Notes: a model not told the origin generated them from the sequence alone. DNA of 64,000 bases from Leptospira barantonii (GCF_002811925.1 NZ_NPDS01000005.1:236001-300000), one strand, 5' to 3'; positions 1 to 15,069 are shown, counted from the stretch's first letter. Made by a program: numbers and translations.

Positions 1-2
1 GA

Positions 3-151
3 AAAAACTTCAAGGTCCACCGCAACTCTAACTTCGGTAAAAATCTTCTTTCTACGGGTTGGGAAGTGGAAGAGAACATCGAAAACGATCCGTTGATTCT
101 TACTTGGAAAAGCAGGCCGATGATTTCCATTCATGATCTGAGGTTTCCTTC

Positions 152-155
<4 letters not shown>
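3..155 (+). CDS. C-terminal end of an unidentified protein (partial)
   Basis: An open frame enters from the left edge and ends at TGA 153-155, giving the last 50 residues of a protein that begins outside the window. The segment is hydrophilic with alternating charged and aromatic residues and no recognisable motif. Its stop overlaps the GTG start of the phosphatase gene (152-154), so the two genes are very probably translationally coupled in one operon. Function unknown. Confidence 0.6.
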
Positions 156-2542
<2,387 letters not shown>

Positions 2543-2557
2543 AAATAAATTTTAAAA

Positions 2558-2594
2558 AAAAATGTAAAAATTTATTAAAACACTTTACATTTTT
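2558..2594 (+). terminator. Hairpin terminator after the phosphatase gene
   Basis: A perfect 11-bp inverted repeat (AAAAATGTAAA / TTTACATTTTT) with a 15-nt loop begins 15 nt after the stop codon at 2542, and its 3' arm ends in a T-run. The stem is AT-rich, so termination may be incomplete. It can act on either strand. Confidence 0.6.
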
Positions 2595-2659
2595 ATCTTG
2601 ATCCATTAATTATGTCCCTAATCACGGCGTTAAGCTCTGAAAAAAATTCAGAACTTAAT

Positions 2660-2776
<117 letters not shown>

Positions 2777-2820
2777 CTTTTCTCGCAATACACTTTCATT
2801 CTAAGAAGGGATGAAACTTT

Positions 2821-2853
2821 AAAACCCGCTTTTCGAAGCGGGTTTTTTCTTTT
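2821..2853 (+). terminator. Rho-independent terminator
   Basis: Stem CCCGCTT / AAGCGGG with a TTCG loop, flanked by AAAA on the left and a T-run on the right. It closes the H1-like gene and, because of its flanking A- and T-runs, could also work for the minus-strand gene ending at 2903. Confidence 0.85.
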
Positions 2854-2902
2854 AAGGACACTCTTTCAATCGTTTTGAATCGCTCATCGATCGTAATTCG
2901 CG

Positions 2903-3598
<696 letters not shown>

Positions 3599-3599
3599 T

Positions 3600-4739
3600 T
3601 TAGATCAGAGTTTGTCTTTCCGCGTCGTGATACCAAGGATATTGTCTTTCGTTCCAGATTTGAAAGAAAGAATCGATCCCGCCTTTTTGAGCGTATTCTT
3701 TTTCCTCTTCCGAAGTCGGTAATAAGGTTAAGAATTTAACTTGTTTTCCGTTTTCGGAAACAAGTCCCGATAGATCCGGCGCATCGGATAAGGAAGTAAA
3801 ACTTTCCATATCTCTGAAAAGAACGGAAGTAAAGTTCAAATACAATGCTTCCGGATCTTTGCGCGACATCGTAATCGTATGTCCGTGACCGAACCACTTC
3901 GCCATGTTCCATGGAAAACGAATCAATTCTCCGATTAAATGCGGAACCCAAGACTCCGATCTTTCCAATCCTTCCGAACCGATTTTAACCGCGAGAATCA
4001 ATTCGATTCTCGAGTGATCCTCGTAGTCCTTATGAAAAAGTTCAACAGTAGGCATGTTCTGAGCGCTCATTCCGATTGTGGAATAGATTAAGATTCCCGG
4101 ATATTTGTCGGATTGAAAACGTGCGATCCCTAGCTGAGGATATTTTCCTCCGTCTGCGGACCAATATTTATCATGTTTTCCGAATTTAGATTCTAAGAAT
4201 GAAAGACGTTTCTCTTGAATTTCTTTCCAAGCGCCTTGTTTGGATCGAGCTTCCCAAAAATCGCGTGAAACACGCACTCGATCGGGAATAATTCCGTATT
4301 CCGAGTTTCCAAGAGGATATGCGGTGATCGATTCCACTTTTGCATGAAGAGAATAACCGTGAAACCCTTTGATACCGGACCAAGGAGGAAGAAACGCGAT
4401 CAAATTCTCCTTATAAAAAAGAGCCACTCCGTCCCCTTCTTCGGTCCAGATAAAATAAAGATCCTTTTCCTCCAAAGGCGGATGAGGTTTTGTTTCGTTC
4501 ACTTCGGAACGAACTAAAACGGGCGCGAGTCCGTTGGAAAGATCTTCGGCGCTTCTTTTTTCCGGAGCTTCTATACGATTACAAACCCATACGGACTTGA
4601 TTCCGAATTCCGGATTTTGTTCTCCCTGAAGATAAAGATAAACGGATCTTCCGTCGTCTTCTAAATATCCCGTAAAGGTTCCGTACGGGTTCGCTTCTTG
4701 ATAAATTACTTTCGGTTCGGTTGAATGAGTCATTGTCAT
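3600..4739 (-). CDS. Suppressor-of-fused (SUFU) domain protein
   Basis: 379 aa. The C-terminal half (about residues 205-370) has the hallmarks of the bacterial SUFU family: GILIYSTIGMSAQNMP, a long amphipathic segment ending PHLIGELIRFPWNMAKWFG, a GHT turn and a terminal FLTLLPTSEEE segment. Bacterial SUFU-domain proteins often serve as immunity proteins of polymorphic toxin systems or as accessory domains; the N-terminal 200 residues here are unassigned. Its start overlaps the stop of the upstream gene (ATGA at 4736-4739), indicating coupling. No toxin gene is visible beside it, so a toxin/immunity role is not supported by context. Confidence 0.75.
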   Translation of the reverse strand: MTMTHSTEPKVIYQEANPYGTFTGYLEDDGRSVYLYLQGEQNPEFGIKSVWVCNRIEAPEKRSAEDLSNGLAPVLVRSEVNETKPHPPLEEKDLYFIWTEEGDGVALFYKENLIAFLPPWSGIKGFHGYSLHAKVESITAYPLGNSEYGIIPDRVRVSRDFWEARSKQGAWKEIQEKRLSFLESKFGKHDKYWSADGGKYPQLGIARFQSDKYPGILIYSTIGMSAQNMPTVELFHKDYEDHSRIELILAVKIGSEGLERSESWVPHLIGELIRFPWNMAKWFGHGHTITMSRKDPEALYLNFTSVLFRDMESFTSLSDAPDLSGLVSENGKQVKFLTLLPTSEEEKEYAQKGGIDSFFQIWNERQYPWYHDAERQTLI

Positions 4740-4990
4740 TGAATGGGAATTTCCACGATTCTCTGTTTGAATTTTTCGAGAAGGAATCGAATCGCTTCTG
4801 CGGTTCTATGTTCGTTTAATATTTCAGGATAATAAAAAGAAGCGTTGAGAAGACCCGTAAGTTCGATCTCGTTCCAAATCTGAAAAGAATCCAATACCAA
4901 CGTAACTTCGTCCGAGATCGGTTCCCGGTTTTTTTTACATCGAATGAAAGTTTCGACTGCGCGAGTGGGAGTCATCGGTTTTTTATACAT
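4736..4990 (-). CDS. Small hypothetical protein, first gene of the SUFU operon
   Basis: 84 aa, soluble, amphipathic helices, no motif recognised. It overlaps the SUFU-domain gene by 4 nt (ATGA), the usual sign of translational coupling. It may be a partner or chaperone of the SUFU protein; that is inference from position only. Confidence 0.6.
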   Translation of the reverse strand: MYKKPMTPTRAVETFIRCKKNREPISDEVTLVLDSFQIWNEIELTGLLNASFYYPEILNEHRTAEAIRFLLEKFKQRIVEIPIQ

Positions 4991-5090
4991 GCTTTCCTCG
5001 GTCTTTAGACAAGGTTCCAGCGGAATGAGAATGTTTCAACTCTCTAAAGAAAGGAACGAATACGAGGAAACGGAAAAAGGAGGGTGGAAA

Positions 5091-5127
5091 AATAAAAAAA
5101 CCGGGAGCGATACGGCTTTCCCGGTTT
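5091..5127 (-). terminator. Rho-independent terminator (minus strand)
   Basis: Stem AAACCGGGA / TCCCGGTTT around a 12-nt loop. Read on the minus strand it is followed by a run of seven T (5100-5094). It lies 16 nt beyond the stop of the candidate small gene at 5143..5259, and between that gene and the SUFU operon. Confidence 0.75.
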
Positions 5128-5142
5128 CAATGGGCTCGAAAA

Positions 5143-5259
5143 TTAACGGTGAACGTATTGTTTCAGAGCGCGAATAGGAATTCTTTCCCGGGAAACCCTG
5201 GTTTTGTACTGCTCAAACAGAATTAAGAATAGTAGTGTTATCAGAAATAAGTTTTCCAT
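5143..5259 (-). CDS. Candidate 38-aa single-pass membrane peptide
   Basis: ATG at 5259..5257 opens a 38-codon frame whose residues 1-15 are almost purely hydrophobic (MENLFLITLLFLILFEQ), followed by a basic tail with several Arg and Lys. This is the usual build of small inner-membrane peptides. Support: a clear intrinsic terminator starts 16 nt after its stop and belongs to no other gene. Against: there is no good ribosome-binding site (CTGTATGT upstream). Function unknown. Confidence 0.4.
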   Translation of the reverse strand: MENLFLITLLFLILFEQYKTRVSRERIPIRALKQYVHR

Positions 5260-5401
5260 ACATACAGTTGACTATAAATCCCACGAAAAATCGATTCATT
5301 TTGGAAATTTTTTTCCAAAGTTTTCGAGAATCGTTTCGGTCATTTTGGAAAAAAATTGACTGAATTTAAAACGGATGTTTTGAAAGAGGACGAAACCGAT
5401 A
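5260..5401. other. Non-coding stretch with AT-rich hairpin and repeated TTTCCAAAATGA
   Basis: Contains a perfect 8-bp hairpin (TTTGGAAA / TTTCCAAA, 5300-5319). The minus-strand 12-mer TTTCCAAAATGA occurs twice, 44 nt apart (about 5296-5307 and 5340-5351). No coding frame. The repeats could be a regulator site for the small gene at 5143..5259 or part of the end of the gene at 5402..5629. Confidence 0.35.
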
Positions 5402-5629
<228 letters not shown>

Positions 5630-5707
5630 GTTTGAATTCCCCTAGGAAAAGAATGCTGAAGACGGATTCTAACTTCGGTTCGGTTCGAATCCAGCAGAAA
5701 GTGATTC

Positions 5708-6016
5708 TTATTCTAAAAATATTCCCATCACTCGATAACAGTCCATTTTGTTTTCCGAGATTTCGAAAACGGATCCATCGGGTCCGACTTCCTGCAATTT
5801 AATCGTATCCGGAAAACCGGTTTTAGAGACAGAATCAGAAACTACGAAGAAGGTGGAATATTTTCTAAGATTGAGACAATTTTCGACCCTTCTTCCGTGA
5901 AGGAACATCGTTCCTTCCTGTTCGTTGGAAGTATCGGAATCCGGGATCAAAATCAAATCGGAACCGTTAAAAATCCGAACCTGACCCGTTTGAACGTTCT
6001 CAGCCTTTATGTGCAT
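5708..6016 (-). CDS. Hypothetical protein
   Basis: 102 aa, soluble, rich in beta-type residues. The sequence runs as short strands separated by polar turns, with no signal peptide or known motif. It lies alone between the Lys-rich gene and the acyl-CoA operon. Confidence 0.5.
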   Translation of the reverse strand: MHIKAENVQTGQVRIFNGSDLILIPDSDTSNEQEGTMFLHGRRVENCLNLRKYSTFFVVSDSVSKTGFPDTIKLQEVGPDGSVFEISENKMDCYRVMGIFLE

Positions 6017-6144
6017 ATCGATCCATTCCCTAGAGAATTTCTCTCATCTTAGAATCCACAAGAGCCCTTCATTACTTTGACTCGGATAAAACTTCGAACT
6101 CTTGGAAAATGTACTGACTTATGATCGTGGAAATTTCTTTCAGT

Positions 6145-7668
<1,524 letters not shown>

Positions 7669-7778
7669 GAATCTTCCTTATGATTTTGAATTTTTTGAAA
7701 TCGATTTCTAAGTTTATAAACTTCGTTTGCGCATACGCGGATCGACGTCGATACGAACGTTCTTATTTTTTTAAAGAA

Positions 7779-8207
7779 TCAATTGGAACTCGGAGGAAGA
7801 ACCTTACATTCTCCCTTTCCGATCGTATCCCCTTTTTGATTGGTCCAGAGAATTTTCATCTCCACCATCTTCATCTTGGGAACCTTATTCTTCACTTCGA
7901 CCGTACAAGTCACCGTATCTCCGGGATAAACGGGTTTCCGAAACTTAGTCACCGTTTCCAATGCGACGGTGCCGAGTCCCGGAAGTTTCATCCCAAGAAC
8001 GGGAGCGAGCAAGGAAGCCGCAAGACCTCCGTGTGCGATCCGAGTTCCGAACATCGTGGTTTTTGCATATTCTTCGTCGACGTGAAGCGGATTAAAATCT
8101 CCGCTGATTCCCGCGAAAAGATAGATATCCGTTTCCGTAATCGTTTTTGAAAAACTCGCCTTATCTCCGATTTCTATTTCTTCGTAGGATTTCCCTTTTT
8201 GATACAT
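7779..8207 (-). CDS. MaoC-family (R)-specific enoyl-CoA hydratase
   Basis: 142 aa, the usual length of a single hot-dog PhaJ-type hydratase. The motif FAGISGDFNPLHVDEEYA carries the catalytic Asp37 and His42 with the spacing known from Aeromonas PhaJ (Asp31/His36), and RIAHGG follows. It hydrates trans-2-enoyl-CoA to (R)-3-hydroxyacyl-CoA or the reverse. It sits 19 nt after the acyl-CoA dehydrogenase gene, so it probably acts on that enzyme's product. Confidence 0.85.
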   Translation of the reverse strand: MYQKGKSYEEIEIGDKASFSKTITETDIYLFAGISGDFNPLHVDEEYAKTTMFGTRIAHGGLAASLLAPVLGMKLPGLGTVALETVTKFRKPVYPGDTVTCTVEVKNKVPKMKMVEMKILWTNQKGDTIGKGECKVLPPSSN

Positions 8208-8226
8208 TCGAATTTTCTCCGTTCTG

Positions 8227-9849
8227 TTAAGCCGACACCGCGTTGCCTAAGATTCCTTCTTTCAGGAATTCTATACAACTTTCTATTTCTTTTTCAGGCG
8301 CGTTTAAGCTTCCGAACGCACGAAGAAGTTCGTTTACACCATTCTCATCCAATTCTTTGAGATATGCAATTCCTCGAATATACCGAGCGGTAAGATAATA
8401 TGCGAGAATGTTGAGATCCCTTTCCTTATCGGAGGTTTTGTAGTGATTGCTGTCCGCAATCAAATCCCAAACACTGAGTTTTAAAATCGTTGTGGTCGTC
8501 AAAAGATCCGCGAAACCGAACTCAAGGGCCTGTCTTTTTTTTCGTTCCGGATTTTCTCCAACCGATTTAACCAAAGAATCCAAACAACGAACTAGATCTC
8601 CGATCGCGGTTCCTTTGATTTTTTGTTCGGTTGCGTTTCGAACTTCGTCGGACGCCGCGCTTTCGATGATGTTTTTAAATTTATCGTATCCGCCGTAACT
8701 TGCGGAGATGATACTTCTTTGAACTTCGGAAGTCCCTCCTCCGATCGTTCCCAACTTTACGTCTCGGAATAAACGACTTACATGAACTTCTCTCATGTAA
8801 CCCATTCCTCCGTGAATCTGAACCGCATCGGACGCGATCTCTTCGCTCACTTCGGACGCGAAAAGTTTTAGAATGGAGCTTTCCATAGGAAGACTTACAT
8901 CGGGTTCGTTGTCTTTTTTACGGGCAACGAAGTATAACGTTCTTCTAGAAGCGCAGAGATAAGTCCAAACCCTCGCAATTTTTTCCTTCATCGCAAAAAA
9001 GGAAAGAATGGGTTTTCCGAATTGTTGTCTTTGCCACGCGTATTGAATACAACTTTCGACCGCGTTTTCCATTCCGCCCATCAAAGCCGCGAGAAGAACG
9101 GTTCTTTCCCATTCCAAGGTCGCTTTACCGATTCTTAAAAAGCCCGAGTTCAAAGGTCCTAAAAGATTTTCATCGGGTATAAACATATCCTCGAACGAAA
9201 GTTCCGCCGTTGTCGATGTGTTGTGCCCTAACTTTTTTAAAACCTTGGAAACACGAAAACCTTTACGATGAGATTCTACGATAAACGCGGAAACACCCAT
9301 CGGCCCGCGGGACTTCGTAGTGCGAGCCATGATGATGAAAATTTGGCCGATCGGTCCGTTCGTGATGAACATCTTACTTCCGTTGAGAATAAAACCGCCT
9401 TCGGTTTTTTCGGCGTAGGTTCTCATACCGGCGGCGTCGGAACCCGAATCGGGTTCGGTCAAACCAAGACCGGCGATCCATTCTCCCGAAGCAAGCTTAG
9501 GCAAATATTTATTTTTTTGCGCTTCGGTTCCTTGAAACAAAATCGGAAGAGTTCCGATGATCATGTGCGCGCCCCAGGAAAGTCCGAAACCGGAGTCCAA
9601 CGAACCCGAGTTAAACGCTTCCTGTGCAAGACAACATTGAAAACAAGAACCGCCTTGTCCTCCGTATTGTTCGGGAAGAGGGATTCCTAAAAGCCCCATG
9701 GAACCCATTTCTTTCCAGAGTTCGTCGTCCCAAGTGCAATCCTCGTCCCTTTGTTCCACGGAAGGAAGCGCCTTTTCTTTTGCGAAATCCTTTACCGTGT
9801 TGTAAAAATCCTTGTCTTCGCTTTCCAAATATGGGTTTAAAAACAACAT
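8227..9849 (-). CDS. Acyl-CoA dehydrogenase with C-terminal extension
   Basis: 540 aa; residues 1-385 are the FAD-dependent acyl-CoA dehydrogenase fold, with GLTEPDSGSDAAG (129-141), an FITNGPIG turn near 161 and GGMGYMREVHVSRLFRD (347-363). The medium-chain Glu376 position is Gly here (IGGGTSEVQ, 369-377). A Glu is found instead at residue 248 in ATLEWERTV, the place used by isovaleryl-CoA and long-chain dehydrogenases. This suggests a branched- or long-chain substrate. Residues 390-540 form an additional helical domain. One nucleotide separates it from the upstream acyl-CoA synthetase gene. Confidence 0.9.
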   Translation of the reverse strand: MLFLNPYLESEDKDFYNTVKDFAKEKALPSVEQRDEDCTWDDELWKEMGSMGLLGIPLPEQYGGQGGSCFQCCLAQEAFNSGSLDSGFGLSWGAHMIIGTLPILFQGTEAQKNKYLPKLASGEWIAGLGLTEPDSGSDAAGMRTYAEKTEGGFILNGSKMFITNGPIGQIFIIMARTTKSRGPMGVSAFIVESHRKGFRVSKVLKKLGHNTSTTAELSFEDMFIPDENLLGPLNSGFLRIGKATLEWERTVLLAALMGGMENAVESCIQYAWQRQQFGKPILSFFAMKEKIARVWTYLCASRRTLYFVARKKDNEPDVSLPMESSILKLFASEVSEEIASDAVQIHGGMGYMREVHVSRLFRDVKLGTIGGGTSEVQRSIISASYGGYDKFKNIIESAASDEVRNATEQKIKGTAIGDLVRCLDSLVKSVGENPERKKRQALEFGFADLLTTTTILKLSVWDLIADSNHYKTSDKERDLNILAYYLTARYIRGIAYLKELDENGVNELLRAFGSLNAPEKEIESCIEFLKEGILGNAVSA

Positions 9850-9850
9850 A

Positions 9851-11746
9851 TTACTTGATTAACTCCGTTACTTCTTTTTTAAAATTTTCTAATATTTCAT
9901 TTCGTTTTATCTTTAAGGTTCGCGTCATTTCACGATCGGGATCGAAAGGACGAGGAACGATATAAAACGCGTTTTGAGGAATCAACTCGAACGCCTTAAA
10001 GCCTCCTTTGCGTGAAACGCGCGAAGAGATTTCGTTCTTAAAAATTTCACGCACCTTCGAATTTTGATTCCAGAGTTTCGGATCTTCGGGAAGACCTTCG
10101 ATCTCGTTTTTCATTCTATCAAAATCCGGAACGATTAAAACCACAAGATGTTTGCTTTCATGTCCCGTAACCATCACCTGATTGATAAACGGAGAATTTA
10201 ACAACTGATCCTCGATCGGAACCGGTTCGACGTTCTCACCACCGGCAAGTACGATCGTGTCTTTCGCTCGGCCCGCAAAGGAAAGTTCTCCCCTGTAGTT
10301 GATACGCATGATATCGCCCGTGTCGAAAAAACCTTCCTTATCGAAAACGACTTCGTTGAGTTCTGGTCGTTTGTAATAACCCATCAAAATTTGTTTCGAC
10401 TTTAGCCAAAGAGTCCCCTTTTGAGAATGTCCGTTTAAAACTATACTTCCTTTTTCGTCCTTCAAACGATATTCGTATCCTTCCACGGGAATTCCCACGG
10501 TTCCGGAAGAAGGTCGATTCGGATCTCGAATTGAAGTAACGGCGGAAGTCTCCGTCATTCCGTAACCTTCCAACACGATCAAACCGATTGCGGATAAGAA
10601 TTTATCTACCACACTCGGAAGCGCGCTCCCCGCAGAAACAGAAACTCTGAGTTTTCCTCCGAGAGCTTTGTGAACGGATTGAAAAATTCCGATCGCGCCT
10701 AACTTTAAAGGAGATAACAAAATGAGTTTTATCAAGGCGATCTTTCTTTTGAAAAGTTGAGAGAACCAGGAAGGTTTTTCCAATTGAAAGTCGTAACCGA
10801 ACAGAATCGATTTGTTATGCGACCAGATCATTCCTACTTTTAAAAAGAAATGGAATAAGTTTCGTTTGAACGCGGATTCTTTCGAAACCTTTGTCATGAT
10901 CCCGTTGTAGAGAGATTCCCAAATTCTCGGGACGGATGGAAACAGAGTCGGACGGAACTCCTTCAGATCATCTCTCAAAGACGTAATATTAGAAACTAAG
11001 AATGTAACTCCCAGTGCGACTGTGCAGTATTCGATAGCTCGTTCGAACGCGTGCCAAGGGGGAAGCAAACTTACGCCGGAATCTTTCGAAGTCAATCCGA
11101 CGAAACCGATCACCTTTTCCACAGCGGAGATCCAACCGGATTGATTGAGCATAACTCCCTTCGGGGCGCCGGTCGTTCCCGATGTATAGATCAAAGTCGC
11201 GAGTTCATCCGGGGATTTTTCGTTCAAACGAGTACGAATCGCGTTCGGATTTTTTTTGAGATATTCTCTTCCCGATTGAATCAAACTCGAAACACTTTCA
11301 GGTCCCGATTTTAATTCTCCCTGATCGTCCTCCAATACGAATATTTTTTGGATGCTTGGAATTTTAGAAGCAAGCGCGACGAGCTTTTGTTTATCTTTTT
11401 CTTTTTGAACGACCGCGTATCTGCTTTCGGAATGATTTACGATGTATAAAATATCCTCGTCGACTACATCAGTGCCTCGAGGAACACAAACCGCGCCGGA
11501 ACTGATGATCGCCAAATCCGCTAAGAACCAGTTCACGCTCGAATCGCACAAATAAAGAATCTTATCTTCTTTCGTAATTCCTTCTTCGATCAAACCCGCG
11601 GTCATCTCGTCGACTTGTTCTTTCAACCTTGCGAAGGTTCTTCCCTGAATTCCGTTTTCCGTTCGTTTGCAAAAAGTTTCCTTTTCCGGAAATCGTTTCG
11701 CTGAACTTTCTAAAAAGTCGTATAAATACTTAAACTCGGCTTTCAA
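9851..11746 (-). CDS. Long-chain acyl-CoA synthetase (AMP-binding)
   Basis: 631 aa. The AMP-binding P-loop LIYTSGTTGAPKGVML (about residue 186) and the A5 motif GYGMTETSAV (about 400) are intact. The later FDTGDI and AGRAKDTIVLAGGENVEP motifs are typical of FadD15/FACS family enzymes. It activates fatty acids to acyl-CoA with ATP. It is the first gene of the minus-strand operon that continues with the dehydrogenase, MaoC hydratase and thiolase-like genes. Confidence 0.9.
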   Translation of the reverse strand: MKAEFKYLYDFLESSAKRFPEKETFCKRTENGIQGRTFARLKEQVDEMTAGLIEEGITKEDKILYLCDSSVNWFLADLAIISSGAVCVPRGTDVVDEDILYIVNHSESRYAVVQKEKDKQKLVALASKIPSIQKIFVLEDDQGELKSGPESVSSLIQSGREYLKKNPNAIRTRLNEKSPDELATLIYTSGTTGAPKGVMLNQSGWISAVEKVIGFVGLTSKDSGVSLLPPWHAFERAIEYCTVALGVTFLVSNITSLRDDLKEFRPTLFPSVPRIWESLYNGIMTKVSKESAFKRNLFHFFLKVGMIWSHNKSILFGYDFQLEKPSWFSQLFKRKIALIKLILLSPLKLGAIGIFQSVHKALGGKLRVSVSAGSALPSVVDKFLSAIGLIVLEGYGMTETSAVTSIRDPNRPSSGTVGIPVEGYEYRLKDEKGSIVLNGHSQKGTLWLKSKQILMGYYKRPELNEVVFDKEGFFDTGDIMRINYRGELSFAGRAKDTIVLAGGENVEPVPIEDQLLNSPFINQVMVTGHESKHLVVLIVPDFDRMKNEIEGLPEDPKLWNQNSKVREIFKNEISSRVSRKGGFKAFELIPQNAFYIVPRPFDPDREMTRTLKIKRNEILENFKKEVTELIK

Positions 11747-12033
11747 ATGCTTTCCTCAAAAGAAACATCTCTTTCGGCAGAAAGAATAGAATCGGAATTC
11801 ACTCGATCAAGTTATTTTTAGAATGTTGGATTAAATCGAAAAGAAATGAATCTTCGTTCATCGCAAATAAATAAACATTTGTTCATAATTAAACGACGTT
11901 CGTTGAAGAAAAAGGAAAGGTCGAAGCAGAACGGCAAAGAGTTATAAGTCGAATATAAGTAATCTGGATCCTATGGCTGTGTTGGGCCAAGAATACGATT
12001 CGATTGATACGTAGTTGGGGGATTCAAAAAATT
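11747..12033. promoter_or_regulatory. Intergenic region carrying the acyl-CoA operon promoter
   Basis: 287 bp without a coding frame between ligA and the acyl-CoA operon. It is AT-rich around 11840-11900 with two small dyads: ATGAA(TCTTCG)TTCAT near 11848 and AACA(TT)TGTT near 11876. Fatty-acid operons are often controlled by TetR-type repressors binding such dyads, but no regulator gene is adjacent. No convincing -35/-10 pair could be assigned. Confidence 0.3.
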
Positions 12034-14079
12034 CTAAATCGGATTTTTAAAATCGATCTTGAAAGACTTCAACAAATCCAAGAATTGTTTTTCGTCATAG
12101 ACGGCGATTCCAAGTTCATTCGCTTTTTCTAATTTAGATCCTGCACCCGGTCCCGCCAACAAATGAGTCGTTTTGGAACTTACCGCGCTCACCTTTCTGC
12201 CGCCGTAATAAACGATCAGATCCATAGCCTTGTCTCTGGGTTGAAAGTTTTCAAACGAACCCGTAACACACCAAGATTGATCGGCGAAGGGTTGTTGATC
12301 CGCGACTTTTACCGGATCGGCTTTCATCTTGAGTCCGGATTTTTTAAGACGATCGATGAGTTTTAGAATTCTCTTATCGGAAAAATTCTCCTGAAACGCC
12401 TGAACCGTGGAAGGTCCGATTCCCGGAATTTCCAAAAGAGAATCGATTTTGTTTTTATCCTTGGATATGGAAAGAATCTCGTCCATCGAATCGATGCCGT
12501 GTTCGATTAACAATTCGGTGACCTTATGTCCGAGTTCGGAAAGCCCGATCGAAGGAAGAACAAAACGAAAATCCTTTTGTTTGGATTGTTCGATTCCTCC
12601 GAGAATGATCGCTACGCTTTTTTCTCCGAAACCTTCTTCTTCCATCAGCTTATCTTTTTTGTTTTTGAGTTCATAAAGATCGGCTACGGATTTTATATAA
12701 TCGTGATCGTATAAGAATTCGATTTGTTTATCTCCGAGTCCTTCGATGTCCATTTGTTTTCTTTGGCAATAGAAGATGATTCCGTTCTTAACTCGATCGG
12801 GACAATCCGGGTTCGGACAAAATAAATCCACAAGACTTTCTTTTTTGATCGTCTTCGTTTTGCACGAAGGACAACGATCGGGAATTTGAAACACGTCTTT
12901 ACCGGGCGTAACAACTTCTTCCACTGCAGGAATGATTTCTCCCCGCTTAGCGACTCTTACGATCGCTCCGATTCCGACTCCGAGTTCGTCTATGTAATCC
13001 TGATTGTGAAGAGTCGCAAACGTTACGGTGGTTCCCGCAAGACTTACCGGTTCTATCTCCGCTCTTGGAGTGATCTTTCCCGTACGACCGACCGCATACG
13101 TGATGTCTACGATCTTACTTTCCTTCATCACCGCGTCGAACTTATACGCTCTCGCCCAACGAGGAGAATGAGAAGTATAACCGAGCGCGTCCCGTTTGGA
13201 AACGTCGTTGAGTTTGATGACGAGTCCGTCCGTGGGAAATCCGAGCTTATCCTTTTTCTTTTTAAAATCCTGGATCGTCTTTGCGATCTTAGGTCCGGTC
13301 GCAAAAACGGTGTCAGGCGGGACCGGGAAGGTAAGTTTTTCGAGCTTGTTTAGAATTTCCTGATGTGTTTTGAACTTTTTGGCCACATCGGGAAACGTCG
13401 CGTCGTATGTAAAAATTCGAAGAGGACGTTTTGCCGTATCCGTAGAATTTTTTTGTTTGATCGATCCCGCCGACAAGTTGCGCGGATTGGCATATTTCCC
13501 CGAAGAAAGTTCGTTGAATTCTTCGAAGTCCTTAAAGGTCATAAAAACCTCGCCTCGAAGATACACGGTGATCGGTTCCGGCAAACGCAAAGGTATATTA
13601 CGAATCGTGCGAATATTATCGGTTACGTCGTCCCCGATTCCCCCGGACCCGCGTGTGACCCCGTTTTGGAGTATTCCATTTTCATAATACAATACGATGG
13701 AGGCTCCGTCGATTTTCCATTCCACGGAATAAAGCCCTTCGGGATCGGTCTTATTGACCCAATCCAAGAGTTCGTCGTCGTTGTACGTGTTGATCAAAGA
13801 CAATACGGGAAGTTTATGTTGGAATTTTTCGAAGTCCTTGTCCAAATCCGAACCGACAACCAACGTAGGACTGGCCGGGTCCTTAAACTTCGGAAATTCT
13901 TCCTCTAAATCCTGAAGTTTCCGAAACAACTGATCGAAGTCGTAATCGGAGATCTTCGCCTGATTTTTAACGTAGTATAAATACTGATGATTGCGGATCT
14001 CGTCGGAGAGTTTGGCGATTGCTTCCTTAGCCTCTTTCTCCGAAAGAGTTTTTTTAGAATCGTCTTTTTTCTTTGGCAT
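12034..14079 (-). CDS. ligA: NAD-dependent DNA ligase
   Basis: 681 aa, standard LigA length. An N-terminal Ia domain is followed by the adenylation domain with nucleophilic Lys122 (EWKIDGAS). The OB fold, a four-Cys zinc finger (CPSCKTKT and FCPNPDCPD), helix-hairpin-helix repeats (GIGPSTVQAF) and a C-terminal BRCT domain follow in the usual order. It seals nicks in replication and repair using NAD+. The M23 peptidase gene ends 18 nt upstream on the same strand, so the two may be co-transcribed. Confidence 0.97.
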   Translation of the reverse strand: MPKKKDDSKKTLSEKEAKEAIAKLSDEIRNHQYLYYVKNQAKISDYDFDQLFRKLQDLEEEFPKFKDPASPTLVVGSDLDKDFEKFQHKLPVLSLINTYNDDELLDWVNKTDPEGLYSVEWKIDGASIVLYYENGILQNGVTRGSGGIGDDVTDNIRTIRNIPLRLPEPITVYLRGEVFMTFKDFEEFNELSSGKYANPRNLSAGSIKQKNSTDTAKRPLRIFTYDATFPDVAKKFKTHQEILNKLEKLTFPVPPDTVFATGPKIAKTIQDFKKKKDKLGFPTDGLVIKLNDVSKRDALGYTSHSPRWARAYKFDAVMKESKIVDITYAVGRTGKITPRAEIEPVSLAGTTVTFATLHNQDYIDELGVGIGAIVRVAKRGEIIPAVEEVVTPGKDVFQIPDRCPSCKTKTIKKESLVDLFCPNPDCPDRVKNGIIFYCQRKQMDIEGLGDKQIEFLYDHDYIKSVADLYELKNKKDKLMEEEGFGEKSVAIILGGIEQSKQKDFRFVLPSIGLSELGHKVTELLIEHGIDSMDEILSISKDKNKIDSLLEIPGIGPSTVQAFQENFSDKRILKLIDRLKKSGLKMKADPVKVADQQPFADQSWCVTGSFENFQPRDKAMDLIVYYGGRKVSAVSSKTTHLLAGPGAGSKLEKANELGIAVYDEKQFLDLLKSFKIDFKNPI

Positions 14080-14097
14080 ATCGACTCCGGATTGAAA

Positions 14098-15069
<972 letters not shown>

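Noticed and set aside
12886..13908. Long plus-strand open frames opposite ligA
   Set aside because: They are mirror frames created by the codon bias of ligA; compositions are Arg/Phe-rich and no ribosome-binding sites fit.
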